A program made the translations under genes and the position numbers. Under the pieces are notes generated by a model that saw only the letters and a list, made by a program, of their open reading frames with translations, searched no databases and was not told the origin of the DNA. From Stakelama portus (GTDB taxonomy: Bacteria; Pseudomonadota; Alphaproteobacteria; Sphingomonadales; Sphingomonadaceae), in contig NZ_QFZL01000001.1 in NCBI RefSeq assembly GCF_003171655.1, positions 744,001 to 808,000 on the forward strand: a stretch of DNA of 64,000 nt, read 5' to 3'. Positions 57,300-64,000 of this stretch are shown here, piece by piece; positions within the stretch are counted from its first letter, which is position 1, and every line of letters begins with the position of its first letter.

Positions 57300-58685
57300 T
57301 CAACGCAGTGCTTCGCCCATCCGGCGAATCGTCGCGATCTTGGTTTCGAAGGGGCGCCAGTCGTCATGGGCGTCGATCGCGGTCCAGATCGATTCGACTT
57401 CGTCGATCAGCATCGAACAGGGGGCGGTGTCGCTCCAATAGGGATGCTGGCGCGGTTTGCGCCGCGTGTGCGGCGTCAGAAGCTTTTTCACTTCGTCGAA
57501 CGCCTCGCCATAGCCTGCCGGCGCGATGCCGCCGAACCAGTCGAAAAAGAAACGGTCGATCGGCGTATCGGTGCTGCGCAGCGCACGCTCGATCGCTGCG
57601 ATCAGATCGGCATCGCGGCGGTCGTCATAGCGCTTGATGCCCAGTCGCCAGAACAGCGCGTCGGTCACTGCGGCCTGATAGCGGTCGCCGAAACTTTCGA
57701 GGATCGCGATCAGCGGTTCGGCATCGCTCACCAGCCGCAGCGACACCGCAAGCTGCATCGCATCCCAATGGATCGCCTCGGGCTGGCGCCCGAAGGCGTA
57801 GAGACCGGCATGGTCGAAATAGGCGGCGGTGAATCCCGGATCCCAGTTCGGGTTGAACCGCCACGGGCCATAATCGAAGCTTTCGCCGGTGACGTTGATA
57901 TTGTCGCTGTTGAGCACGCCATGGACGAAGCCGGCGGCCATATAGCTGGCGGCAAGTTCGGCGGTCCGCCACACGACCTGATCGAGCAGCCGTTCCGCGC
58001 CATCCTTGCCGGCCGGTTCGCCATAGAGATGTTCGAGGACATAGGCGATCAGCCGATGCATCGCCTCTTCCTCGCGGAAATAGGCGAGCCGCTGAAACGC
58101 GCCGATTCGGATATGGCTGTGGCTCAGCCGCACCAGCACTGCCGATCGCGTGGGGGAGGGTTCGTCGTTGCGATCGAGCGCTTCGCCGGTTTCGATCAGC
58201 GAGAAGCTTTTCGACGTGTTGACGCCCAATGCCTCGAGCATCTCGGTCGCCAGCACTTCGCGTACACCGCCCTTCAGTGTCAGGCGCCCGTCGCCGAACC
58301 GGCTCCATGGCGTTCGGCCCGACCCCTTGGTGCCCAGGTCGAGCAACCGATCGCTGCCATCGCGTAGCTGAGCGAACAGGAATCCGCGCCCGTCGCCGAT
58401 TTCCGGGTTGTACACGCGGAACTGATGCCCGTGATAGCGCAGTGCCAGTGGCGTGGGTAGATTGTCCGGCAACGGTGTGAACCGACCGAAATGATCGCGC
58501 CATGCCGTATCGTCGAGATCGCCAAGCCCCACCGCCTCCGCCCAGCGCTGATTGCGGAATCGCAATAGGGCCTTGGGGAAGCGCGCAGGCGCGACTTCGT
58601 CGTAAAAGGGTTCGCCGAGCGAAAGGATCGTTTCGGCGGGACGATAGGCGGCAGGACGCGGAGACGCTTGCGGGCGGAACATCAT
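57300..58685 (-). CDS. selO: SelO/YdiU family protein adenylyltransferase
   Basis: A pseudokinase-fold enzyme that transfers AMP to Ser/Thr/Tyr of target proteins, linked to redox homeostasis. The 461-residue protein has the conserved YHGHQF, LDLGTKGSGRTPWSR, LTLKGGVREVLATEML, HGVLNSDNINVTGESFDYGPW and FDHAGLYAFGRQP segments. The C-terminus ends without the selenocysteine/cysteine motif known from some homologues. The ATG at 58685 lies back to back with a divergent hydrolase gene. Confidence 0.93.
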   Translation of the reverse strand: MMFRPQASPRPAAYRPAETILSLGEPFYDEVAPARFPKALLRFRNQRWAEAVGLGDLDDTAWRDHFGRFTPLPDNLPTPLALRYHGHQFRVYNPEIGDGRGFLFAQLRDGSDRLLDLGTKGSGRTPWSRFGDGRLTLKGGVREVLATEMLEALGVNTSKSFSLIETGEALDRNDEPSPTRSAVLVRLSHSHIRIGAFQRLAYFREEEAMHRLIAYVLEHLYGEPAGKDGAERLLDQVVWRTAELAASYMAAGFVHGVLNSDNINVTGESFDYGPWRFNPNWDPGFTAAYFDHAGLYAFGRQPEAIHWDAMQLAVSLRLVSDAEPLIAILESFGDRYQAAVTDALFWRLGIKRYDDRRDADLIAAIERALRSTDTPIDRFFFDWFGGIAPAGYGEAFDEVKKLLTPHTRRKPRQHPYWSDTAPCSMLIDEVESIWTAIDAHDDWRPFETKIATIRRMGEALR

Positions 58686-58703
58686 ATGGCGATATGGGGA
58701 CCA

Positions 58704-59594
58704 ATGTCCGATCGACGCAACCCGACGCCGTGGGAAGACGGCTATTGGTGGTCCAGGGATGGCGTGCGCCTCCACTACCGCGATTATGCCGGCGACGCCG
58801 CGCGCCCGCCGCTGCTGTGCATTCCCGGCCTTACCCGCAACGCGCGCGATTACGAGGCGTTTGCCCAACGCTTCGCCGGCGACTGGCGCGTGATCGTGGT
58901 CGAACTGCGCGGACGCGGCGACAGCGGCTATGCCAAGGACCCGATGAGCTATGTCCCGCTCACCTATCTTCAGGATATCGAAGCGCTGATCGCGGAGTTG
59001 AAACTCGATCGGTTCGTGGTGATCGGCACGTCGCTCGGCGGGATATTGGGCATGCTGCTCGCGGTTACCGGCGCGCAGCGGATCGCGGGGACGCTGCTCA
59101 ACGATGTCGGACCCGAACTCAATGCATCGGGACTGGCGCGCATCCGCGATTATGTCGGCAAGCCGATGTGGCACGACACCTGGGTCCATGCCGCGCGCGC
59201 GACCGCCGAAGCCAATGGCGATGTCTATCCCGATTACGAAATTCAGGACTGGCTGGCTATGGCGAAGCGGCTGTACAAGCTGACCCCGGGCGGCCGCATC
59301 GTGCTCGATTACGACATGCGCATCGCCGAGCCGTTTCGCGTGCCCGGTAATGAGGCCGCGCCCGACATGTGGCGCGCGTTCGATGCGCTTGCCGGCGAAC
59401 CGATGGCGATCGTGCGCGGCGAACGATCGGATATCCTGTCGGCCGAAGTCGCGGAAAAGATGGCGGCGCGGCATCCGGGTTTCGAACTGACGACGGTGCC
59501 GCGCGTCGGCCATGCACCGACGCTCGACGAGCCCGAAGCCGTCGCCGCGACCGAACGGTTGCTGGCGCGGGTTTCCGCTGCCGTCCTCGCCTGA
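58704..59594 (+). CDS. Alpha/beta hydrolase
   Basis: The 296-residue hydrolase has the nucleophile elbow GTSLGG (Ser near residue 115), an oxyanion HG-like region LLCIPGLTRNARDY, an acid candidate in RGERSDILS, and catalytic His in VGHAPTLDEPE. The substrate is unknown. I favour the ATG at 58704 (MSDRRNPTPW); an in-frame ATG at 58686 would start one base from the divergent selO start. Either way both promoters must overlap coding sequence. Confidence 0.9.
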   Translation: MSDRRNPTPWEDGYWWSRDGVRLHYRDYAGDAARPPLLCIPGLTRNARDYEAFAQRFAGDWRVIVVELRGRGDSGYAKDPMSYVPLTYLQDIEALIAELKLDRFVVIGTSLGGILGMLLAVTGAQRIAGTLLNDVGPELNASGLARIRDYVGKPMWHDTWVHAARATAEANGDVYPDYEIQDWLAMAKRLYKLTPGGRIVLDYDMRIAEPFRVPGNEAAPDMWRAFDALAGEPMAIVRGERSDILSAEVAEKMAARHPGFELTTVPRVGHAPTLDEPEAVAATERLLARVSAAVLA

Positions 59595-59680
59595 CCATGG
59601 CCCGTCTGGCGATGGATTGTCGTTTCGGTGGCGGGATAAGGACTGACGTGCAGCGCAAATCCGGCTAAGCGGCTCTTCCC

Positions 59681-60817
59681 ATGGCGACGATCCACATATT
59701 GCATCTTCATTCGACCTTTGCGCCCGGCGGCAAGGAGCTGCGCGCGGTCCAGCTGATGAACGCTTTCGGCGGACAGGCGCGGCATACCATCGCCTCGGCC
59801 ATGCCCGACCAGTTGGGCGCGCGCGAACGGATCGCGCCCGGCATCAAATATGAGATGGCGCAAAATCCGCCGCCGCTGACGGGAAAACCCTCGATCGGTC
59901 GCTATGAGGCGATTGCCAATTACATCCGCCGGTTCGATCTGGTGCTGACCTATAACTGGGGCGCGATCGACGGGGTGATGGCGGCGCGCGTGTTCGGCAA
60001 GGGCCTGCCCCCGGTGGTGCATCATGAGGACGGCTTCAACGCGGACGAGGCGGTTCGCCTCAATCCCGTGCGCAACATGTATCGGCGGATCGCCCTGCCG
60101 GCGGCCAATGCGCTGGTCGTGCCGTCGCAGCGGCTGGAGGGAATCGCGCAAAAGGCGTGGAAACAGCCTGCCGAACGTATCGTGCGAATTCCCAACGGCA
60201 TCGACACGTCTCGATATGGCGGCGCGGGAGACCCCAAATCGCTCCCCGGTTTCGTCAAGAAACCCGGCGAGACGGTGATCGGCACGGTTGCAGGCCTGCG
60301 CGCGGTCAAGGATCTGCCGATGCTCGTCCGGGCGGTCGGCGGGCTTTCGCAGCGCGTTCGGCTGGTGATCGTCGGCGAGGGGCCCGAACGACAGGCAATC
60401 GTCGACGCGGCCGAGGCGATGGGGCTCGAATCCAAATTGCTCCTGCCCGGATTCGTTGCCGATCCCTGGAAATATATGGGGCTGTTCGACATTTTCGCGC
60501 TGTCGTCGCAAAGCGAGCAATTCCCCATTTCGGTGGTCGAGGCGATGGCGGCGGGGTTGCCGGTCGTCGCTCCGCCGGTCGGCGACGTGCCGGTGATGGT
60601 CGCACCGGAAAATGCCAATTATATCGGCCCCAACTGGTCGGAAGTGGAATTGCGCAACCGGCTGGAAATCCTGATCCGGCATCCGCACGAACGCGAACGT
60701 GTGGGCAAGGCCAATCAGGCAAAGGCGCGCAGCGAATATAGCGACAAGACGATGATCGCGGCCTATGCCAGTCTCTATTCGGAGGCGATGGGCCGGCCGG
60801 GTGCGCTGACGCCCTGA
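59681..60817 (+). CDS. GT4-family glycosyltransferase
   Basis: A 378-residue retaining GT-B glycosyltransferase. The N-terminal acceptor domain begins ILHLHSTFAPGGKELRAVQL. The donor domain has VRIPNGIDTSRY, GTVAGLRAVKDLPMLVRA and the EX7E motif in SSQSEQFPISVVEAMAAGLPVVA. It probably adds a sugar to a lipid carrier or surface polysaccharide; donor and acceptor cannot be determined. No other polysaccharide genes surround it. Confidence 0.92.
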   Translation: MATIHILHLHSTFAPGGKELRAVQLMNAFGGQARHTIASAMPDQLGARERIAPGIKYEMAQNPPPLTGKPSIGRYEAIANYIRRFDLVLTYNWGAIDGVMAARVFGKGLPPVVHHEDGFNADEAVRLNPVRNMYRRIALPAANALVVPSQRLEGIAQKAWKQPAERIVRIPNGIDTSRYGGAGDPKSLPGFVKKPGETVIGTVAGLRAVKDLPMLVRAVGGLSQRVRLVIVGEGPERQAIVDAAEAMGLESKLLLPGFVADPWKYMGLFDIFALSSQSEQFPISVVEAMAAGLPVVAPPVGDVPVMVAPENANYIGPNWSEVELRNRLEILIRHPHERERVGKANQAKARSEYSDKTMIAAYASLYSEAMGRPGALTP

Positions 60818-60859
60818 AGACAATATGCGCGCGCAAGCGGGCCAGGACAGGAGAGAGGC

Positions 60860-61627
60860 GTGACCGAAAATCTATTGGCGAGCGTGGAAGACGGCGTCCT
60901 GACACTGGTCCTCAACCGACCGGATAAGAAGAATGCGCTGACCGACGCCATGTATGCGGCGCTCGCCGACAATCTGATCGCGGCGGAGAAGGATCCGGCG
61001 ATACGCGCGGTCGTGTTCCGTGGCGAAGGCGACATGTTCTGTGCGGGCAATGACATCGCCGATTTCGTGGCCGCATCCAATGACGGGATCGCCGAACGCA
61101 GCGTGGGGCGTTTTCTCCGCGCGCTGGCCGAATCGAGCAAGCCGCTGATCGCCGCAGTGCATGGCAAATCGGTGGGAATCGGCCTGACGATGCTGCTCCA
61201 TTGCGATCAGGTGATTCTGGCCGAAGGCGCACAATTGATCGCGCCGTTCGTAAATCTGGCGCTGGTGCCCGAAGCGGCGTCGAGCATGCTGCTCCCCGCG
61301 CGGGTCGGGCATGTCCGCGCCTATCGCATCTTTGCGCTGGGCGAGCCGGTGAGTGCCGCCGATGCGCTTGCATGGGGACTGGCGAACGATGTGGTGCCGC
61401 ATGCCGATCTGAACGCCACCGCCGATGCACTCGCGCGCCGCCTTGCCAAACAGCCGATGGGCGCATTGATCGCGACCAAGCAGCTGATGCGCGATCCGGC
61501 GGCGATCCGCGAACGGCTGGACATCGAGAACAGGGTGTTTGCCGAACGGTTGAAGAGCCCCGAGGCGCAGGAGGCATTCGCGGCATTCGCGCAGCGCCGC
61601 GCACCGGACTTCACGCAGTTCGGATAA
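60860..61627 (+). CDS. Enoyl-CoA hydratase/isomerase family protein
   Basis: A 255-residue crotonase-fold protein. The oxyanion-hole segments are FRGEGDMFCAGNDIADF and AVHGKSVGIGLTMLLHCD, and the catalytic glutamate lies in NLALVPEAASSMLLPARVG. The second hydratase glutamate is not obvious, so isomerase-like activity is possible. The start is GTG at 60860. It stands 42 bp after the glycosyltransferase and 7 bp before the DOMON-like gene. Confidence 0.92.
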   Translation: MTENLLASVEDGVLTLVLNRPDKKNALTDAMYAALADNLIAAEKDPAIRAVVFRGEGDMFCAGNDIADFVAASNDGIAERSVGRFLRALAESSKPLIAAVHGKSVGIGLTMLLHCDQVILAEGAQLIAPFVNLALVPEAASSMLLPARVGHVRAYRIFALGEPVSAADALAWGLANDVVPHADLNATADALARRLAKQPMGALIATKQLMRDPAAIRERLDIENRVFAERLKSPEAQEAFAAFAQRRAPDFTQFG

Positions 61628-61634
61628 GCCGGCG

Positions 61635-62192
61635 ATGGGCGCGGTTCTGGCAAAAAGGGCGCTGATCGCTTTCCCGGGGCAGGCAGTGCCCGACATCCAG
61701 CTTGGCGTGAAGCTATCGCGGGTTGGCAGCGACGCGCTGGAAATCGAATATGTTGTTACCGGCGACGTCGCCGCGATCCGCGTCGCCGATCTGGCAGTTC
61801 CCGAGCGGCGCGACGAGCTGTGGCGGACGACCTGTTTCGAGGCTTTTGTCCGACCGCGCGGCGGAAAGGCCTATCGCGAATATAATCTCGCGCCGAGCCG
61901 CGACTATGCGATCTATGATTTCGACACCTATCGCGAAGGCATGCGGAATGCGCTCGATGCGCCGCAACCGCGCATTTTCGTCGAAAATGACCGTCAAAGC
62001 CGGTTGGCCGTGACGGCGGTGATCGATCCGCAGCATTGGTGGACCACCGGAAGCCGTTGGGGAATCACTGCCGTGATCGAGGATCGTGCCGGCGTCGTGT
62101 CGCATTGGGCGCTGGCGCATCCCGACGCACAGCCGGATTTCCACGATCCGAGTTGCTTTACGCTCGAACTCCCGGCACCCAAGCGCTCATGA
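61635..62192 (+). CDS. DOMON-like domain protein
   Basis: The 185-residue protein resembles the DOMON-like (murB-like) beta-sandwich family: VKLSRVGSDALEIEYVVTGDVAAIRV, RRDELWRTTCFEAFVRPRGGKAYREYNLAPSRDYAIYDFDTYREGM. Such domains bind heme or sugars; the role here is unknown. There is no signal peptide. Its stop overlaps the start of the DUF1343 gene (ATGA), suggesting a shared task in cell-wall sugar metabolism. Confidence 0.85.
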   Translation: MGAVLAKRALIAFPGQAVPDIQLGVKLSRVGSDALEIEYVVTGDVAAIRVADLAVPERRDELWRTTCFEAFVRPRGGKAYREYNLAPSRDYAIYDFDTYREGMRNALDAPQPRIFVENDRQSRLAVTAVIDPQHWWTTGSRWGITAVIEDRAGVVSHWALAHPDAQPDFHDPSCFTLELPAPKRS

Positions 62193-63385
62193 AATTCGGT
62201 ATCGACCGGCTGCTCGCCGACCCGGAATTGCGCAAGCCGCTTGAAGGCAGGCGCGTCGCGCTGCTCGCTCATCCCGCGTCGGTGACGCAGGATCTGACGC
62301 ACAGCCTGGACGCGCTGGTGGCAAGCGGTCTGAACCTCTCTGCCGTCTTCGGTCCCCAGCACGGCGTCCGCGGCGACTTGCAGGACAATATGATGGAGTC
62401 GCCGGATTTCACCGATCCCATTTATGGGATGCCGGTGTTCAGCCTCTATGGCGAAGTCCGGCGTCCCACCGGCCAGTCGATGCAGACATTCGACGTCATC
62501 CTGATCGACCTTCAGGATCTGGGATGCCGCATCTACACCTATGTCACGACTTTGCTCTATATGCTCGAAGCGGCGGCGGCGCACGGCAAGGAAGTGTGGG
62601 TGCTCGACCGGCCCAATCCGGCGGGTCGTCCGGTCGAGGGACTGACGTTGCTTCCCGGCTGGGAAAGTTTCGTCGGTGCCGGGCCGATGCCGATGCGACA
62701 TGGCATGACGCTTGGCGAAATGGGCGCATGGTTCATCGACCGCTTTGGGCTCGATGTGGCGTATCGCGTGATCGAGATGGAAGGGTGGGAGCCCGAGACG
62801 GGTCCCGGCTTCGGCTGGCCGGATTCTCGAGTGTGGATCAATCCCAGTCCCAATGCCGCGAACCTGAACATGGCACGCGCCTATGCCGGCACGGTCATGC
62901 TGGAGGGCACAATGCTGTCTGAGGGGCGGGGGACGACTCGCCCGCTCGAATTGTTCGGTGCGCCGGATATCGACGCACGTGCGGTGATCGCGGAAATGCA
63001 GCGGATCGCCCCGGAATGGCTTGCCGGCTGCAGGTTGCGCGACATGTGGTTCCAGCCGACCTTCCATAAGCATCAAGGGGAATTGTGCAGCGGCGTGTTC
63101 ATCCATGCCGAGGGGCCGGATTACGGCCATGCTGCGTTCCGCCCCTGGCGGTTGCAGGCGGCCGGGTTCCGCGCGGTGCGGACGCTCTATCCGGAGTTCG
63201 GACTGTGGCGCGATTTTCCGTATGAATATGTCTTCGACAAGCTGGCGATCGACGTGATCAATGGCGGTCCGGCGTTGCGCGAATGGGTCGACGATCCGGC
63301 GGCCGCGCCGGGCGATCTCGATGCGATGGCCAGAGCAGATGAGGATGCCTGGTATCAGGAACGCCTGCCGTTCCTGCGCTATTGA
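62189..63385 (+). CDS. DUF1343 (NamZ-like, GH171) exo-N-acetylmuramidase family protein
   Basis: The 398-residue protein matches DUF1343, whose characterised member NamZ releases N-acetylmuramic acid from glycan ends. Landmarks are ALLAHPASVTQDLTHSLDAL, VFGPQHGVRGDLQDNM, FDVILIDLQDLGCRIYTYVTTL, VLDRPNPAGR and MLEGTMLSEGRGTTRPLELFG. There is no signal peptide, which suggests a cytoplasmic wall-recycling role or non-classical export. The ATG at 62189 overlaps the DOMON-like gene by 4 bp. Confidence 0.92.
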   Translation: MKFGIDRLLADPELRKPLEGRRVALLAHPASVTQDLTHSLDALVASGLNLSAVFGPQHGVRGDLQDNMMESPDFTDPIYGMPVFSLYGEVRRPTGQSMQTFDVILIDLQDLGCRIYTYVTTLLYMLEAAAAHGKEVWVLDRPNPAGRPVEGLTLLPGWESFVGAGPMPMRHGMTLGEMGAWFIDRFGLDVAYRVIEMEGWEPETGPGFGWPDSRVWINPSPNAANLNMARAYAGTVMLEGTMLSEGRGTTRPLELFGAPDIDARAVIAEMQRIAPEWLAGCRLRDMWFQPTFHKHQGELCSGVFIHAEGPDYGHAAFRPWRLQAAGFRAVRTLYPEFGLWRDFPYEYVFDKLAIDVINGGPALREWVDDPAAAPGDLDAMARADEDAWYQERLPFLRY

Positions 63386-63441
63386 CCGGCATGAAGGGGC
63401 AGCGGATTGCACGCCGCGTCCGAACCGCCTAGACGCCGGAC

Positions 63442-64000
63442 ATGTTGGCGGGCCTGATTTTCGCCACCGAGGATGCAGAGGACCGGCCGGGTACGCTCGC
63501 CGCGACACTGCCGTTCGGCGGCATGACGCTTCTGGAATATCAAGTGCGGCTTCTGATCGGCGCCGGGGCCGGTCAGATCATGATCGCTGTCGCGCGGGTG
63601 ACGCCGGCGTTGCTTGGCGCAGTCGCGCGCGCGGGAAAGCGGGGCGTGCCAGTGGATATTGTCCGGTCGGCGGAAGAGGCCGCCGTAAAGGCGCATCCGC
63701 TTTCGCGCATCCTGGTAATGGCCGACAGTCTGGTTACCACTGATCCGGTGATGGACCGGATGGCCGCCGATGGACCTGAAGCGCTGCTGGTGACTAATGA
63801 TCCGAATTCGCCTGCCGCGATAGAACGGCTCGACATGCGCGATTGCTGGGCAGGAATTGCGCGCGTGCCGGCGCATCATCTGGGCGCGATCGCACGGATG
63901 CCCGACGATTGGGACTTTCAATCGGCGCTGCTGCGCGCAGCGGTGGAAGCGCGCGCCGAACATGTGCAACTGACCCAGGCATGGGAACGCGGTGGCCATA
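63442..64000 (+). CDS. Nucleotidyltransferase-like protein, N-terminal part (cut by window end)
   Basis: The frame opens at ATG 63442 (MLAGLIFATEDAEDRPG) and stays open to the window edge, 186 residues. The pattern of a Rossmann-like beta strand, GTLAATLPFGGMTLLEYQVRLLIGAGAGQIMIAVA, and RILVMADSLVTTDPV resembles NTP-transferase domains, although the usual GxGxR loop is not preserved. In some sphingomonads such a domain may be joined to a CDP-alcohol phosphatidyltransferase; this cannot be seen here. Confidence 0.6.
   Translation, partial: MLAGLIFATEDAEDRPGTLAATLPFGGMTLLEYQVRLLIGAGAGQIMIAVARVTPALLGAVARAGKRGVPVDIVRSAEEAAVKAHPLSRILVMADSLVTTDPVMDRMAADGPEALLVTNDPNSPAAIERLDMRDCWAGIARVPAHHLGAIARMPDDWDFQSALLRAAVEARAEHVQLTQAWERGGH

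Overview
The window looks like chromosomal DNA of an alphaproteobacterium of the order Sphingomonadales (Sphingomonas or a close relative). The grounds are the high GC content, the nuoG-N/birA/coaX/rnj/DUF1467 gene order, pyruvate dehydrogenase E1-beta with an N-terminal lipoyl domain, the cobA/DUF2849/cysI/DUF934/cysH sulfate operon, the yqeY/dnaG/rpoD block, and repeats with the core CTGAGCCTGTCGAAG. This assignment rests on recognition, not on a database search. Almost all of the sequence is coding. I see no rRNA, tRNA, CRISPR array, prophage or intact transposase.

Layout. 1-13.6 kb: the second half of the respiratory complex I operon (nuoG to nuoN), continuing into birA, coaX, ribonuclease J and a small DUF1467 membrane protein. 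13.6-18.1 kb: a large two-helix coiled-coil membrane protein divergent from a histidine-less Hpt-like protein, then a GDSL esterase autotransporter. 18.3-25.0 kb: a CoxE-like VWA protein and a MoxR ATPase, usually neighbours, separated here by about 4.6 kb. That segment holds a GT39-like glycosyltransferase framed by two inverted 264-bp MITE-like elements, a two-gene ABC exporter, and a divergent DUF2975/XRE regulator pair with a double palindromic control region. 25.0-29.6 kb: a conserved unknown gene and a TetR/HlyD/ABC/ABC exporter operon behind a perfect palindromic operator. 29.6-34.5 kb: yqeY, dnaG and rpoD on the minus strand. A 437-bp inverted-repeat element made almost entirely of a DUF559 nuclease-fold gene is wedged against the dnaG start codon. 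34.6-40.8 kb: carA, a small membrane-anchored ORF, carB, greA and a rhomboid protease. 40.8-42.8 kb: DUF4170 and a four-gene YqjD/YqjE-like envelope stress operon behind a sequence matching the general-stress sigma (EcfG) promoter. 42.8-47.2 kb: enolase, FtsB-like protein, pdhA and pdhB. 47.2-50.5 kb: UPF0262, a GH25-like protein and cytidine deaminase in a coupled operon divergent from dnaB. 50.5-51.6 kb: a lipoprotein behind an unusually AT-rich spacer. 51.6-55.7 kb: sulfate assimilation. 55.8-64 kb: astD, SelO, alpha/beta hydrolase, GT4 glycosyltransferase, enoyl-CoA hydratase, a DOMON-like protein, a DUF1343 (NamZ-type) protein, and a nucleotidyltransferase-like gene cut by the window end.

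The most notable non-gene signals are the DUF559 inverted-repeat element, the paired MITEs, a family of four REP-like palindromes between genes, and several precise inverted repeats in promoter regions (ABC/DUF2975, TetR, pdhA, stress operon).
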